Assembly: GCA_018970045.1 (NCBI GenBank)
Contig: JAGWXC010000002.1
Location: 1-41,242 of the forward strand
DNA length: 41,242 nucleotides
DNA from: Planctomycetota bacterium
GTDB taxonomy: Bacteria; Planctomycetota; Phycisphaerae; Phycisphaerales; SM1A02
Reading direction: 5' to 3'
Shown here: one piece after another, positions 14,040-21,111 of the stretch
Numbering within the stretch: the stretch's first letter is position 1
How the letters are laid out: every line of letters begins with the position of its first letter
The notes under the pieces: generated by a model
The model's database searches: none
What the model was told of the DNA's origin: nothing
Seen by the model: only the letters and a program-made list of their open reading frames with translations
Position numbers and translations under genes: made by a program

Positions 14040-16996
14040 CCGCGGTCCCGGCTGCGCTCACGATCCGCGGAGAGCCTGCGTCCGTGGACGCAGCGGCATT
14101 GGATCTGCTCGCGGGGCAGGTGCCGGACATTGAGGTGCTCACGTCGCGTCATGACCGAATGCTCTACGCGACGGACGCGAGCATCTACCAGGTCGAGCCG
14201 CTCGGCGTGGTGCTGCCTCGCACCCCGGAGGCCGCAGCCGAGGCGGCATGCTGGCTCCTCGCGCGCGGGATTCCCGTGCTTCCTCGCGGTGGCGGCACGG
14301 CGCTGGCGGGCCAGAGCGTCAATCGTGCGGTCGTGGTGGATTTCAGCAAGCACTGCCGCCGGATCGAGTCGATCGATGTGGAGGCTCGCCGCGCGATCGT
14401 CGAGCCCGGCGTCGTGCTCGATCAGCTCAATGCGGCGCTCGCCACGCATGGGCTCATGTTCGGGCCTGACGTCGCGACCTCGAGCCACGCCACCATCGGT
14501 GGCATGGTCGGCAACAATTCGGCAGGGGCCAACAGCATCCTCTATGGCCGCACCGTCGAGAACCTGATCGCGCTGCAGGTGGCGCTGCCGGATGGTCGGG
14601 TCACGTGGCTGCGTGAGGGCGGTGCGATGGATGACCCGATCCAGGCGGAACTTGCTGCGCGGCTCTGGGCCATCGTCGAGCCGATCGCAGCGGAGATCGA
14701 TGCGCGCGTCCCCACGATCCTGCGGCACGTCGACGGCTATAACCTCGATCTCTTCCTCAAGCAGGTCCGGGCGAGCACGCCGGGCACCTTCGATCGCGTG
14801 AATCTGGCGCACCTCGTGTGCGGCGCCGAGGGCACGCTGTGCACGGTGCTGCGTGCGGAGCTCGCGCTCGTGCCGCGACCGGCGCATCGCGGCCTGGCGA
14901 TCCTCGGCTTCCCATCGATCGACGATGCCCTGGCGTGCCTTGGCGCCTTGCTCGCGACCGGGCCATCGGCGGTCGAGCTGGTCGATGACGTGATCATCAG
15001 CATGGCCCTGCGCAACCGCGAGTACGCGGGCTATGTCCACGTGATGCCGCAGCCTGCCTCGGGCCAGCTCGGTGCCGTGCTCTACGTGCAGTACTTCGGG
15101 GACGATGCAGCCGCGATCCGCGCTCGATGCGACGCGGTCGCGGGTCTGGTGCCCGGCGCAGCGCATCGCACGTGCGTCGATGCCGCTTCCATGGAGCAGG
15201 CCTGGAAGCTGCGCAAGGCAGGGGAACCGCTGCTGCATGCCGTGCCGGGCGCGCGCAAACCCGTCACGTTCGTGGAGGACACGGCGGTTGATCCGTCGCG
15301 CCTGCCTGCGTTCGTCAAGGAATTCAGGGCGATCGTCGAGCGACATGGCACGACGGCGGCCTACTACGCCCACGCCTCGGTCGGGTGCCTGCACATCCGT
15401 CCGCTCATCGCGCTCGATGATGACCACGATCTGTCGGTCATGCGCGCGATCGCCGTGGAGATCGCCGAGCTCGTGGTGCGTCACCATGGCGCGATCAGCG
15501 GCGAGCATGGTGACGGCCGCGTGCGCACGCCGCTGCTGGGGATCGTGCTCGGCGAGCCCGTGTGCGCGGCGCTGCGTAGCGTGAAGGCGGTCTTCGATCC
15601 GACTGGATTGATGAATCCGGGGAACCTCGTCGACACTGATGACCCGGCCCGGATGACCGAGCACCTTCGGGTGCGCCCGCACGGGGCGTTCGTGAAGGTC
15701 GAGCCTCGTCCGACGTTCTTCCGCTTCGCCGCGGAAGAAGGCCTGGAGCACGCGGCATCGCAGTGCAACGGAGCGGGCATCTGCCGGCGGATTGCTCCCG
15801 GCGGCACGATGTGCCCGTCCTACCGCGTGCTGCTCGATGAGCGCCACACCACGCGTGGGCGCGGCAACGCGCTGCGCCTGGCGATCACGGGCCAGCTCGA
15901 GGGCGGCCGTGCCTCGTGGTCCGATCCGGCAACGCAGGAGACGCTGTCGCTCTGTCTCTCGTGCAAGGCGTGCGCCAGCGAATGCCCGAGCAACGTGGAT
16001 CTGGCCAAGATCAAGGCCGAGTACACCGCGCAGGGCTTCGCCGAGCGCGGGCGCGTGCCGTGGCGGGTGCGCGCGCGCGGCCGCGTTCGTGGGCTGCAAC
16101 GGCTGGGCAGCCGCATGGCGCCCTTGGCCAACGCGGTGGCCAGCGTCGTGCCGCTGCGAAAGCTGCTGCAATCGATCCTTGGGCTCGCGACCGATCGACC
16201 GCTGCCGGCCTTCGGCAAGGATGCCGCGCTGCGCATGCGCGGCGTGCCGCAACCGGTGGGTGCTCCGACCGTCCTGCTCTTCGGCGATTGCTTCACGCAG
16301 TACGGCGAGAGCGATGTGGCGATGGATGCCGTGGCGGTTCTGAATGCCTTCGGGTACCGCGTCGCCTTCGCCGATGCTGGGTGCTGCGCTCGGTCGCTCA
16401 TCTCGACTGGCATGCTCGCCGAGGCGCTTGCGACCGTCCCACGCACGGCTCGTGCGCTGCGTGACGCGATCGAGCGTGAGCGCGCCGTGGCCGTGCTCAT
16501 GCTCGAACCCTCGTGCATGAGCGCTGTCGTCGATGACTGGCAGGACCTGTCGTTGCCGCCCGCCGCGACCGACGACGCGCGCGCCGTCGCGACCCTCGTC
16601 GACTCGGTCGAGGGGTTCCTCGAGCGCCGGTGGAACGAGCACCCGCAGCGACCGCTGCCGGCACCGGGCATCGACGAGGCTCTGGCCGTGCACCTGCATT
16701 GCCATCAGAAGGCGCTCTGGGGCGGCGCCACCACGATGGGGCTGCTGCGCCGTTTCTACCCACGCGCTGAGCAGCTCGCCACGGGCTGCTGCGGCATGGC
16801 CGGGGCGTTTGGGTACGACGCTCACACGGCGGACCTGTCGGTACGCATCGCCAAGCAGGACCTGATTCCGGCCGTCGTGGCACGCCCCGGCCACCTGGTG
16901 TGTGCGCCCGGCACGAGCTGCCGCCATCAGGTGCAGGATCTCGCCGATCGCTCCGCGCTCCATCCGATCAGCCTCGTGCGCCGCGCCTTGCGCTAG
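14036..16996 (+). CDS. FAD/4Fe-4S oxidoreductase, YdiJ type (probable D-2-hydroxyglutarate dehydrogenase)
   Basis: A 986-residue fusion of a GlcD-type flavoprotein and a GlpC-type iron-sulfur protein. The PCMH-type FAD domain (about 20-260) has LPRGGGTALAGQSVN and VGNNSAGANSILYGRTVENL; the FAD-oxidase C-terminal domain runs to about 560. Two cysteine clusters follow: CNGAGICRR with MCPSYR (about 577) and CLSCKACASECP (about 640), for [4Fe-4S] centres. Two CCG-type motifs close the protein (HCHQKALWG and GCCGMAGAFGYD). This is the architecture of YdiJ, which oxidises D-2-hydroxy acids and passes electrons to a carrier. The GTG start overlaps the previous stop (GTGA). The substrate is inferred from family only; D-lactate is an alternative. 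Confidence 0.88.
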   Translation: MTAVPAALTIRGEPASVDAAALDLLAGQVPDIEVLTSRHDRMLYATDASIYQVEPLGVVLPRTPEAAAEAACWLLARGIPVLPRGGGTALAGQSVNRAVVVDFSKHCRRIESIDVEARRAIVEPGVVLDQLNAALATHGLMFGPDVATSSHATIGGMVGNNSAGANSILYGRTVENLIALQVALPDGRVTWLREGGAMDDPIQAELAARLWAIVEPIAAEIDARVPTILRHVDGYNLDLFLKQVRASTPGTFDRVNLAHLVCGAEGTLCTVLRAELALVPRPAHRGLAILGFPSIDDALACLGALLATGPSAVELVDDVIISMALRNREYAGYVHVMPQPASGQLGAVLYVQYFGDDAAAIRARCDAVAGLVPGAAHRTCVDAASMEQAWKLRKAGEPLLHAVPGARKPVTFVEDTAVDPSRLPAFVKEFRAIVERHGTTAAYYAHASVGCLHIRPLIALDDDHDLSVMRAIAVEIAELVVRHHGAISGEHGDGRVRTPLLGIVLGEPVCAALRSVKAVFDPTGLMNPGNLVDTDDPARMTEHLRVRPHGAFVKVEPRPTFFRFAAEEGLEHAASQCNGAGICRRIAPGGTMCPSYRVLLDERHTTRGRGNALRLAITGQLEGGRASWSDPATQETLSLCLSCKACASECPSNVDLAKIKAEYTAQGFAERGRVPWRVRARGRVRGLQRLGSRMAPLANAVASVVPLRKLLQSILGLATDRPLPAFGKDAALRMRGVPQPVGAPTVLLFGDCFTQYGESDVAMDAVAVLNAFGYRVAFADAGCCARSLISTGMLAEALATVPRTARALRDAIERERAVAVLMLEPSCMSAVVDDWQDLSLPPAATDDARAVATLVDSVEGFLERRWNEHPQRPLPAPGIDEALAVHLHCHQKALWGGATTMGLLRRFYPRAEQLATGCCGMAGAFGYDAHTADLSVRIAKQDLIPAVVARPGHLVCAPGTSCRHQVQDLADRSALHPISLVRRALR

Positions 16997-16999
16997 GAT
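16994..16999 (+). promoter_or_regulatory. Predicted -10 element TAGGAT, leaderless response regulator start
   Basis: Ends six bases before the ATG at 17006. Its first three bases are the TAG stop codon of the dehydrogenase gene. Confidence 0.6.
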
Positions 17000-17005
17000 C
17001 GCCCC

Positions 17006-17488
17006 ATGGCTTCCGAAGGATCCGACGCACTCGACCTGGGCCTCGACCCAACCGCCGCAGGGGTTGACCTGGCTTCAGGCAAGGTGCTCATCGTCGACGA
17101 CAACCAGCAGAACCTCGAGCTGATCCAGGCCTACATGGAGTCGTTGCCGTGCCGGCTCGAGGTCGCCACCGACGGCGCCGAGGCCATGGCCTCGATCGCG
17201 CGCGAGCAGCCCGACCTCGTGCTGCTCGACGTCATGATGCCGCGCATGTCTGGCTTCGAGGTCTGCCAGAAGCTCAAGGGCAATCCTGCCACGCGCGACA
17301 TCGTGATCATCATGGTCACCGCGCTGCATGAGGTTTCGGACATGGAGCGCGCGGTCGAGTGCGGCTGCGACGACTTCGTGAGCAAGCCGGTGAACAAGGT
17401 CGAGCTGCTCGCCCGCGTGAAGGGGCTGCTCGCCTTGCGGCTCTTGAAGAAGCGCCTCGCCGACTACATGCGGGACCAGCGCGCCTGA
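17006..17488 (+). CDS. Single-domain response regulator
   Basis: A 160-residue protein made of an N-terminal ~24-residue tail, one receiver domain and a C-terminal basic helix. Receiver residues are all in place: acidic pair D31-D32 in LIVDDNQQN, phosphoacceptor D75 in VLLDVMMP, T105 in VTAL, and K127 in VSKPVNK. No DNA-binding or enzymatic output domain follows; the helix about 133-155 (KVELLARVKGLLALRLLKKRL) is the usual alpha5 plus an extension. It may act by protein-protein contact, like CheY or stand-alone receivers in phosphorelays. No histidine kinase is encoded nearby, so its partner must be elsewhere. It appears to be transcribed from its own leaderless promoter. Confidence 0.93.
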   Translation: MASEGSDALDLGLDPTAAGVDLASGKVLIVDDNQQNLELIQAYMESLPCRLEVATDGAEAMASIAREQPDLVLLDVMMPRMSGFEVCQKLKGNPATRDIVIIMVTALHEVSDMERAVECGCDDFVSKPVNKVELLARVKGLLALRLLKKRLADYMRDQRA

Positions 17489-17535
17489 CGCCGCGCGGCG
17501 ACCTGTCGGCCGATCCCCATTGCACCCAAACGACA

Positions 17536-17560
17536 GCGGCCCGCCATGATGGCGGGCCGC
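17536..17560. terminator. Bidirectional hairpin between convergent genes
   Basis: A perfect 11-base-pair stem (GCGGCCCGCCA/TGGCGGGCCGC) with a three-base loop between the convergent response regulator and 66-residue protein genes. Only short, broken T-runs flank it (GTTGCTTC on the plus side, TGTCGTTTG on the minus side). Confidence 0.6.
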
Positions 17561-17582
17561 GTTGCTTCACGTTGGGTTGGGA

Positions 17583-17783
17583 TCAGGCGGCGATGCGCAT
17601 GACCACCGGCGGGGTGTCGCCCTCGCGGTGCCAGACGCTGTCGGCGCCGCGTGGCATGCACGCATGATGAAGATGATCGAGGTAGCGCCGCAGATCGTCG
17701 GCATCGAAGAGCTCGAGCCAGTCGCGGCCGGCGCTCGGGTTCAGGCTGGTGATCTCGTCGATGAGGTGGTCCTTGTCGAGCAT
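17583..17783 (-). CDS. Small protein of unknown function (66 residues)
   Basis: A 66-residue, mildly acidic protein starting MLDKDHLIDEITSLNPSAG. It has no signal peptide or membrane segment. The middle (DWLELFDADDLRRYLDHLHH) looks like an amphipathic helix, and the C-terminus (SVWHREGDTPPVVMRIAA) may be a beta hairpin. I do not recognise a family. It is believed real because it has a strong AGGAGG ribosome site at 17789-17794, a sensible length, and lies between a preceding hairpin and a shared terminator. A longer frame upstream lacks a ribosome site. It is preceded on the same strand by the POT transporter, but a hairpin separates them. Confidence 0.7.
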   Translation of the reverse strand: MLDKDHLIDEITSLNPSAGRDWLELFDADDLRRYLDHLHHACMPRGADSVWHREGDTPPVVMRIAA

Positions 17784-17822
17784 GGTGCCTCCTGTGGCGT
17801 GCAGGATGCATCGGCCGCGCAA

Positions 17823-17851
17823 AACCGCGGCATTGAAAAAACAACGCGGTT
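17823..17851 (-). other. Hairpin upstream of the 66-residue protein gene
   Basis: On the minus strand AACCGCG-TTG, a loop of six T, then CAA-(TGC)-CGCGGTT forms a ten-base-pair stem with a three-base bulge. It lies between the transporter's 3' hairpin and the AGGAGG site, so it is either a 5' leader structure or part of a terminator region. Confidence 0.4.
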
Positions 17852-17883
17852 CACAGGGATTCCTGCGTCACCGCGTCGATGGA

Positions 17884-17907
17884 TGGGTGCTTTCGGGCGC
17901 GCACCCA
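17884..17907 (-). terminator. Hairpin after the POT transporter gene
   Basis: A seven-base-pair stem (TGGGTGC/GCACCCA) with a ten-base loop, 13 bases beyond the transporter stop codon on the minus strand. No T-run follows. Confidence 0.4.
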
Positions 17908-17920
17908 CTACAGGTTGTGG

Positions 17921-19567
17921 TCAGCCGTTGGCGGCCTCGGGATGGCCCGTTGCGGGCAGCACGTCGCGGTAGCGGTAGAACCGGCTCACGACCATGAAGA
18001 CGAGCGTGGCGCCGAGCATGAGGGCCGTGAAGAACCAGTAGTAGCTGGCTCCGGTCAGGGTGCTGTTGCCCTCGGCATCCTGCGTCAAGCGGTTGACGAG
18101 CGCCGTGAGCACGTTGCCGGCAGAGACCGAGAGCAGCCACAGGCTCATCACGATCGACTTCATCGATGCCGGCGCCTGCGTGTAGCTGAACTCAAGGCCC
18201 GTGATCGACACCATGACCTCCGCGGCGGTCAGCACGAGGTACGCGAGGAGCTGCCAGGCGATGCTCGGCCACTGGGCATCCATCCGCGTGCCGTCCTTGG
18301 TGACCGCGATGCCGCCGGCAGCGATCGTGTCGGCCACCTTCGCATCGCGCTCGGTGCCTGCGGGCTGGGTGCTCAGGGCTTCGAGCGTTGCGGCTGCCGC
18401 CATGCGCTCGACCTCCCGCAGCGCCGTCGCGGTCTTGGCCAGATCGACACCCTCGGCGGCGACGATCGGGGCGACCTTGGCGCGGAAGGCGACCTGCTCC
18501 TCGTCGATCAGCCGCTGCGCATGCGCCGAGATGCCGAACGCGACCACCGTGAGGAGGAAGCCCATGCCGATCTTGCGCAGCGGCGTGAGCGTGACGACCT
18601 TGCCCATGGCCGGATAGATCACGTAGGCGAAGAGCGGGACGAAGACCAGGATCAGCAGTGGATTCACGGCCTGGATCTGGCTCTCCAGCCAGCGCCTGCC
18701 GAGGAAGGTGCAATCCATCTGGCCCGCCTGGAGCACCCACGCGCTGCCGGTCTGGTCGTAGAGCGACCAGAACACGGCGACGAAGGCATAGACCATCACC
18801 AGTCGCAGGATCGCCGAGCGGCCCTGGGGCGACGCAGCCTCGCGCAGGAACGTGAACCCCTGCGGCGGCAGGTGGGCGTAGCGCTTGCGGCCGAGCCAGA
18901 ACACGAACGTGGCGATCGCCATGAGCACGCCGGGCACGCCGAAGGCCCATCCCGGCCCGTGGTTCTTGAGGAGCCACGGCGTGAGCAGCGTGCTGAAGAA
19001 CGATCCGAAGTTGATGGAGAAGTAGAACCAGCCGAAGACCCGGCTCATCAAGTGGCCGTTGCGGCGACAGAACTGGTCGCCCACGTGCGCGGACACGCAT
19101 GGCTTGATCCCGCCCGATCCGAAGGCGATGAGGAAGAGGCCCGCCATCAGCCAGCCGCGCGGGTCGAGGGTGGCCTGCAGCGCCGCCGGCGGCAGGTCGA
19201 TGCACGCCAGCGCGGCATGGCCCAGGCAGTACACCATCGACAGGATCATGATGGTCAGGTACTTGCCCAGGAGAGCGTCGGCCAGCAGCGCGCCGAGGAC
19301 CGGGAAGAAGTAAGCGCTCGCGACGAACCAGGCGACCCATTCGCGCGCCTCGGTGTCGGTCATGTAGTTCGGCGTCCCGGTGGCGCTGAGCATGTACTGC
19401 GTCATGAAGATCGCCAGGATCGTCTTCATGCCGTAGAAGCTGAAGCGCTCGGCCGCTTCGTTCCCGATGATGAACGGGATGCCCGGCGGCATGCGGTCCG
19501 TGTCGAGCGGGGCGGTCCGGAAGGCGCCGGTGGCGGACGGCGCAGGTCGATTCGACAGACTCGTCAT
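17921..19567 (-). CDS. POT/PTR2-family proton-coupled oligopeptide transporter
   Basis: A 548-residue inner-membrane symporter that should import di- or tripeptides with protons. Family features: the proton-coupling ExxER motif E37-x-x-E40-R41 followed by F-Y-G (44-46), the GSGGIKPCVSAHVGDQF helix (about 150-166), and the PTR2 signature FYFSINFGSFFS (181-192). I count 12 membrane helices; the two extra helices that canonical bacterial members carry between helices 6 and 7 appear absent. Instead there is an insert of about 80 residues (about 352-433), polar and helical, between helices 9 and 10, predicted to face the periplasm. The ATG at 19567 has a TACGCT hexamer ending six bases upstream and no Shine-Dalgarno, so a leaderless mRNA is predicted. 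Confidence 0.9.
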   Translation of the reverse strand: MTSLSNRPAPSATGAFRTAPLDTDRMPPGIPFIIGNEAAERFSFYGMKTILAIFMTQYMLSATGTPNYMTDTEAREWVAWFVASAYFFPVLGALLADALLGKYLTIMILSMVYCLGHAALACIDLPPAALQATLDPRGWLMAGLFLIAFGSGGIKPCVSAHVGDQFCRRNGHLMSRVFGWFYFSINFGSFFSTLLTPWLLKNHGPGWAFGVPGVLMAIATFVFWLGRKRYAHLPPQGFTFLREAASPQGRSAILRLVMVYAFVAVFWSLYDQTGSAWVLQAGQMDCTFLGRRWLESQIQAVNPLLILVFVPLFAYVIYPAMGKVVTLTPLRKIGMGFLLTVVAFGISAHAQRLIDEEQVAFRAKVAPIVAAEGVDLAKTATALREVERMAAAATLEALSTQPAGTERDAKVADTIAAGGIAVTKDGTRMDAQWPSIAWQLLAYLVLTAAEVMVSITGLEFSYTQAPASMKSIVMSLWLLSVSAGNVLTALVNRLTQDAEGNSTLTGASYYWFFTALMLGATLVFMVVSRFYRYRDVLPATGHPEAANG

Positions 19568-19573
19568 TCCCGC

Positions 19574-19579
19574 AGCGTA
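19574..19579 (-). promoter_or_regulatory. Predicted -10 element TACGCT, leaderless transporter start
   Basis: Ends six bases before the ATG at 19567, and lies in the short gap after the lipoprotein gene stop at 19586. Confidence 0.6.
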
Positions 19580-19585
19580 GCGGGA

Positions 19586-20203
19586 TCAGGGCTGCGCGTC
19601 GGTGGCGGCGAGCTCGACGCCAGTGGGCAGGGCCGTGCCCGCATCGACCCAGCGGATTGCGCCGAGCGCGTTGGTCACGCGTTGCGTGGCGGCTCGGCGC
19701 ATGCGACGGGCCTGGGCCTCGTTGCGATCGACGGAGAACTCGCCGAGCAGTTCCGCCGGCGTGAGCCGGTCGACGAATCCCTTGGTGCGTGCGATCAGCC
19801 GCAGATCGGAGCCCTCAACCTCGAGCGACATCGAGCCCGACTCAGGGCTGCCGGACACCGCGGCGAATCCGCCGCCGCCGTAGAGGCCAGCTTCGCCGGC
19901 GCTCAGGACAAGCAGCCTCAGCGAGACGTTGGTGCTCGTGGGGTCGATGGCGGTACGACCGGGCAGCGGATTCCACAGGAACCCCACGTGGAGCACCTGT
20001 CCGCTCACGGCATCATCGGATTCCAGGCGAGCTGGATCGATGTCCGTGAGCACGATCGAGGCTCCGGCCTCTTCGATGCTGAACGATGCGGCCACGGGAG
20101 CAAGCCCAAGGACCTCCTCCGCACCGCCGCGACGGGTGACCTCGATGGGCGCGGCGGTGCCGCAACCGGCCGCGAGCACGGTGATCCATGCGAGGCGCTT
20201 CAT
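19586..20203 (-). CDS. Probable lipoprotein of unknown function
   Basis: A 205-residue protein. The N-terminus MKRLAWITVLAAGCG is a short lipoprotein-like signal with a cysteine at 14, although the lipobox is atypical (A-A-G-C, not L-x-x-C). The mature protein is mainly beta: GASIVLTDIDPARL, LHVGFLWNPLPGRTAIDP, TNVSLRLLVLSAGEAG, then SMSLEVEGSDLRLIAR and a final helical segment rich in Arg and Ala (EAQARRMRRAATQRV). No known domain is recognised. The ATG overlaps the amidohydrolase gene's stop (ATGA), so it is third in a dxs-amidohydrolase-lipoprotein operon. A role at the cell envelope is inference from the signal only. Confidence 0.7.
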   Translation of the reverse strand: MKRLAWITVLAAGCGTAAPIEVTRRGGAEEVLGLAPVAASFSIEEAGASIVLTDIDPARLESDDAVSGQVLHVGFLWNPLPGRTAIDPTSTNVSLRLLVLSAGEAGLYGGGGFAAVSGSPESGSMSLEVEGSDLRLIARTKGFVDRLTPAELLGEFSVDRNEAQARRMRRAATQRVTNALGAIRWVDAGTALPTGVELAATDAQP

Positions 20204-21111
20204 CGTGCCGCTCCCGGAGTTCGACCAAGGAATCCGAACCGTGCATCGGCGGGGCGCCGGATGAGCGATGCCGGCTCTGGAATGCCGAGCGCACCGTAGG
20301 TGTCTCGCTCCACGATCTCGCGCAGCACCGCTCGCTGGATGCGCGGCAGCGGCGTGGCGAGCGCGAACGAGCCGAGCCCGTACACCGCTTCGGCTGCAGC
20401 CTTCGGGCTGGCGTATGGCCAGCCCGAGGCAAACAGCACGCGACTGGCGACACCGTGCTGCACGGCACCGAGCATGGCGTTGTAGAGCGCCCATGGCTGG
20501 CTCACGATGCCGCTCGTGTCGGTCCGCGCGTTCTCGAAGGCCGTCATCATGGCGATGCACTCATCGATCCAGGGCCATCCCATGCCGGAGAAGACGACCT
20601 TGAGCCGGGGCAGCTGGCGCATGGTCTCGGTCCACGCCGTCGGTCGGTCATGTCCGATGGCCGCGTTGCGCGTGTACGGAGCGGGTCGGCTGACGAACAC
20701 CGGGAACCCATCGGCCGCGCACTGCGCGAAGAGCCGCATGGCTGGTTCATCGGTCGGCATGAAGCCCTGCAGCGCGGGACTCACGCAGATGCCATACAGC
20801 CCGAGGTCGGTGCACCGTCGGAACTCATCCCAGGCATCGTCGCTGGTTGGATCGATGCCAGCGATGCCGACGTAGCGACCATTGCCTTGTCGGACGGCAT
20901 CGAGGATCGCGTCGTTGGGGATGTTTGCACCCACTCGGTCGGCTCGGAAGCCGTGCAGGATGGCGCCGGCGAGTGGCTCCGTGGCGCGCTCAAGGGCAGC
21001 CGGCGAGGCATCCAAAGGAAGCGACCCCGACGACTTCCGCACGGGGGCCGACAGCTCATTGCCGAGAAGGTCGAGGCCAGGCCAGGTGCGCGTGTGCGCG
21101 TCGATGATCAT
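20200..21111 (-). CDS. Amidohydrolase-2 family protein with degenerate metal site
   Basis: A 303-residue TIM-barrel protein of the amidohydrolase-2 (COG2159) type, recognisable by MIIDAHTRTWPG at the start, GIAGIDPTSDDAWDEFRRC and GLYGICVSPALQGFMPTD in the middle, and VLFASGWPYASPKAA near the end. The catalytic metal ligands are largely missing: the H-x-H motif is H6-T-R8; the 'PV..H' histidine position is S141; the 'H.G.PW' histidine position is G176 (SGMGWPW); and the 'SD.P' aspartate position is G230 (SGWPY). It is therefore probably a non-hydrolytic relative or a binding protein. It overlaps dxs upstream and a lipoprotein gene downstream, each by four bases (ATGA). Being complete, it is not an obvious pseudogene. 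Confidence 0.8.
   Translation of the reverse strand: MIIDAHTRTWPGLDLLGNELSAPVRKSSGSLPLDASPAALERATEPLAGAILHGFRADRVGANIPNDAILDAVRQGNGRYVGIAGIDPTSDDAWDEFRRCTDLGLYGICVSPALQGFMPTDEPAMRLFAQCAADGFPVFVSRPAPYTRNAAIGHDRPTAWTETMRQLPRLKVVFSGMGWPWIDECIAMMTAFENARTDTSGIVSQPWALYNAMLGAVQHGVASRVLFASGWPYASPKAAAEAVYGLGSFALATPLPRIQRAVLREIVERDTYGALGIPEPASLIRRPADARFGFLGRTPGAAR

Noticed and set aside
13985-16963. A 992-codon open frame on the minus strand, antisense to the dehydrogenase
   Set aside because: It is Arg/His-rich shadow coding opposite a clearly recognisable FAD/Fe-S protein, with no domain or ribosome site of its own.
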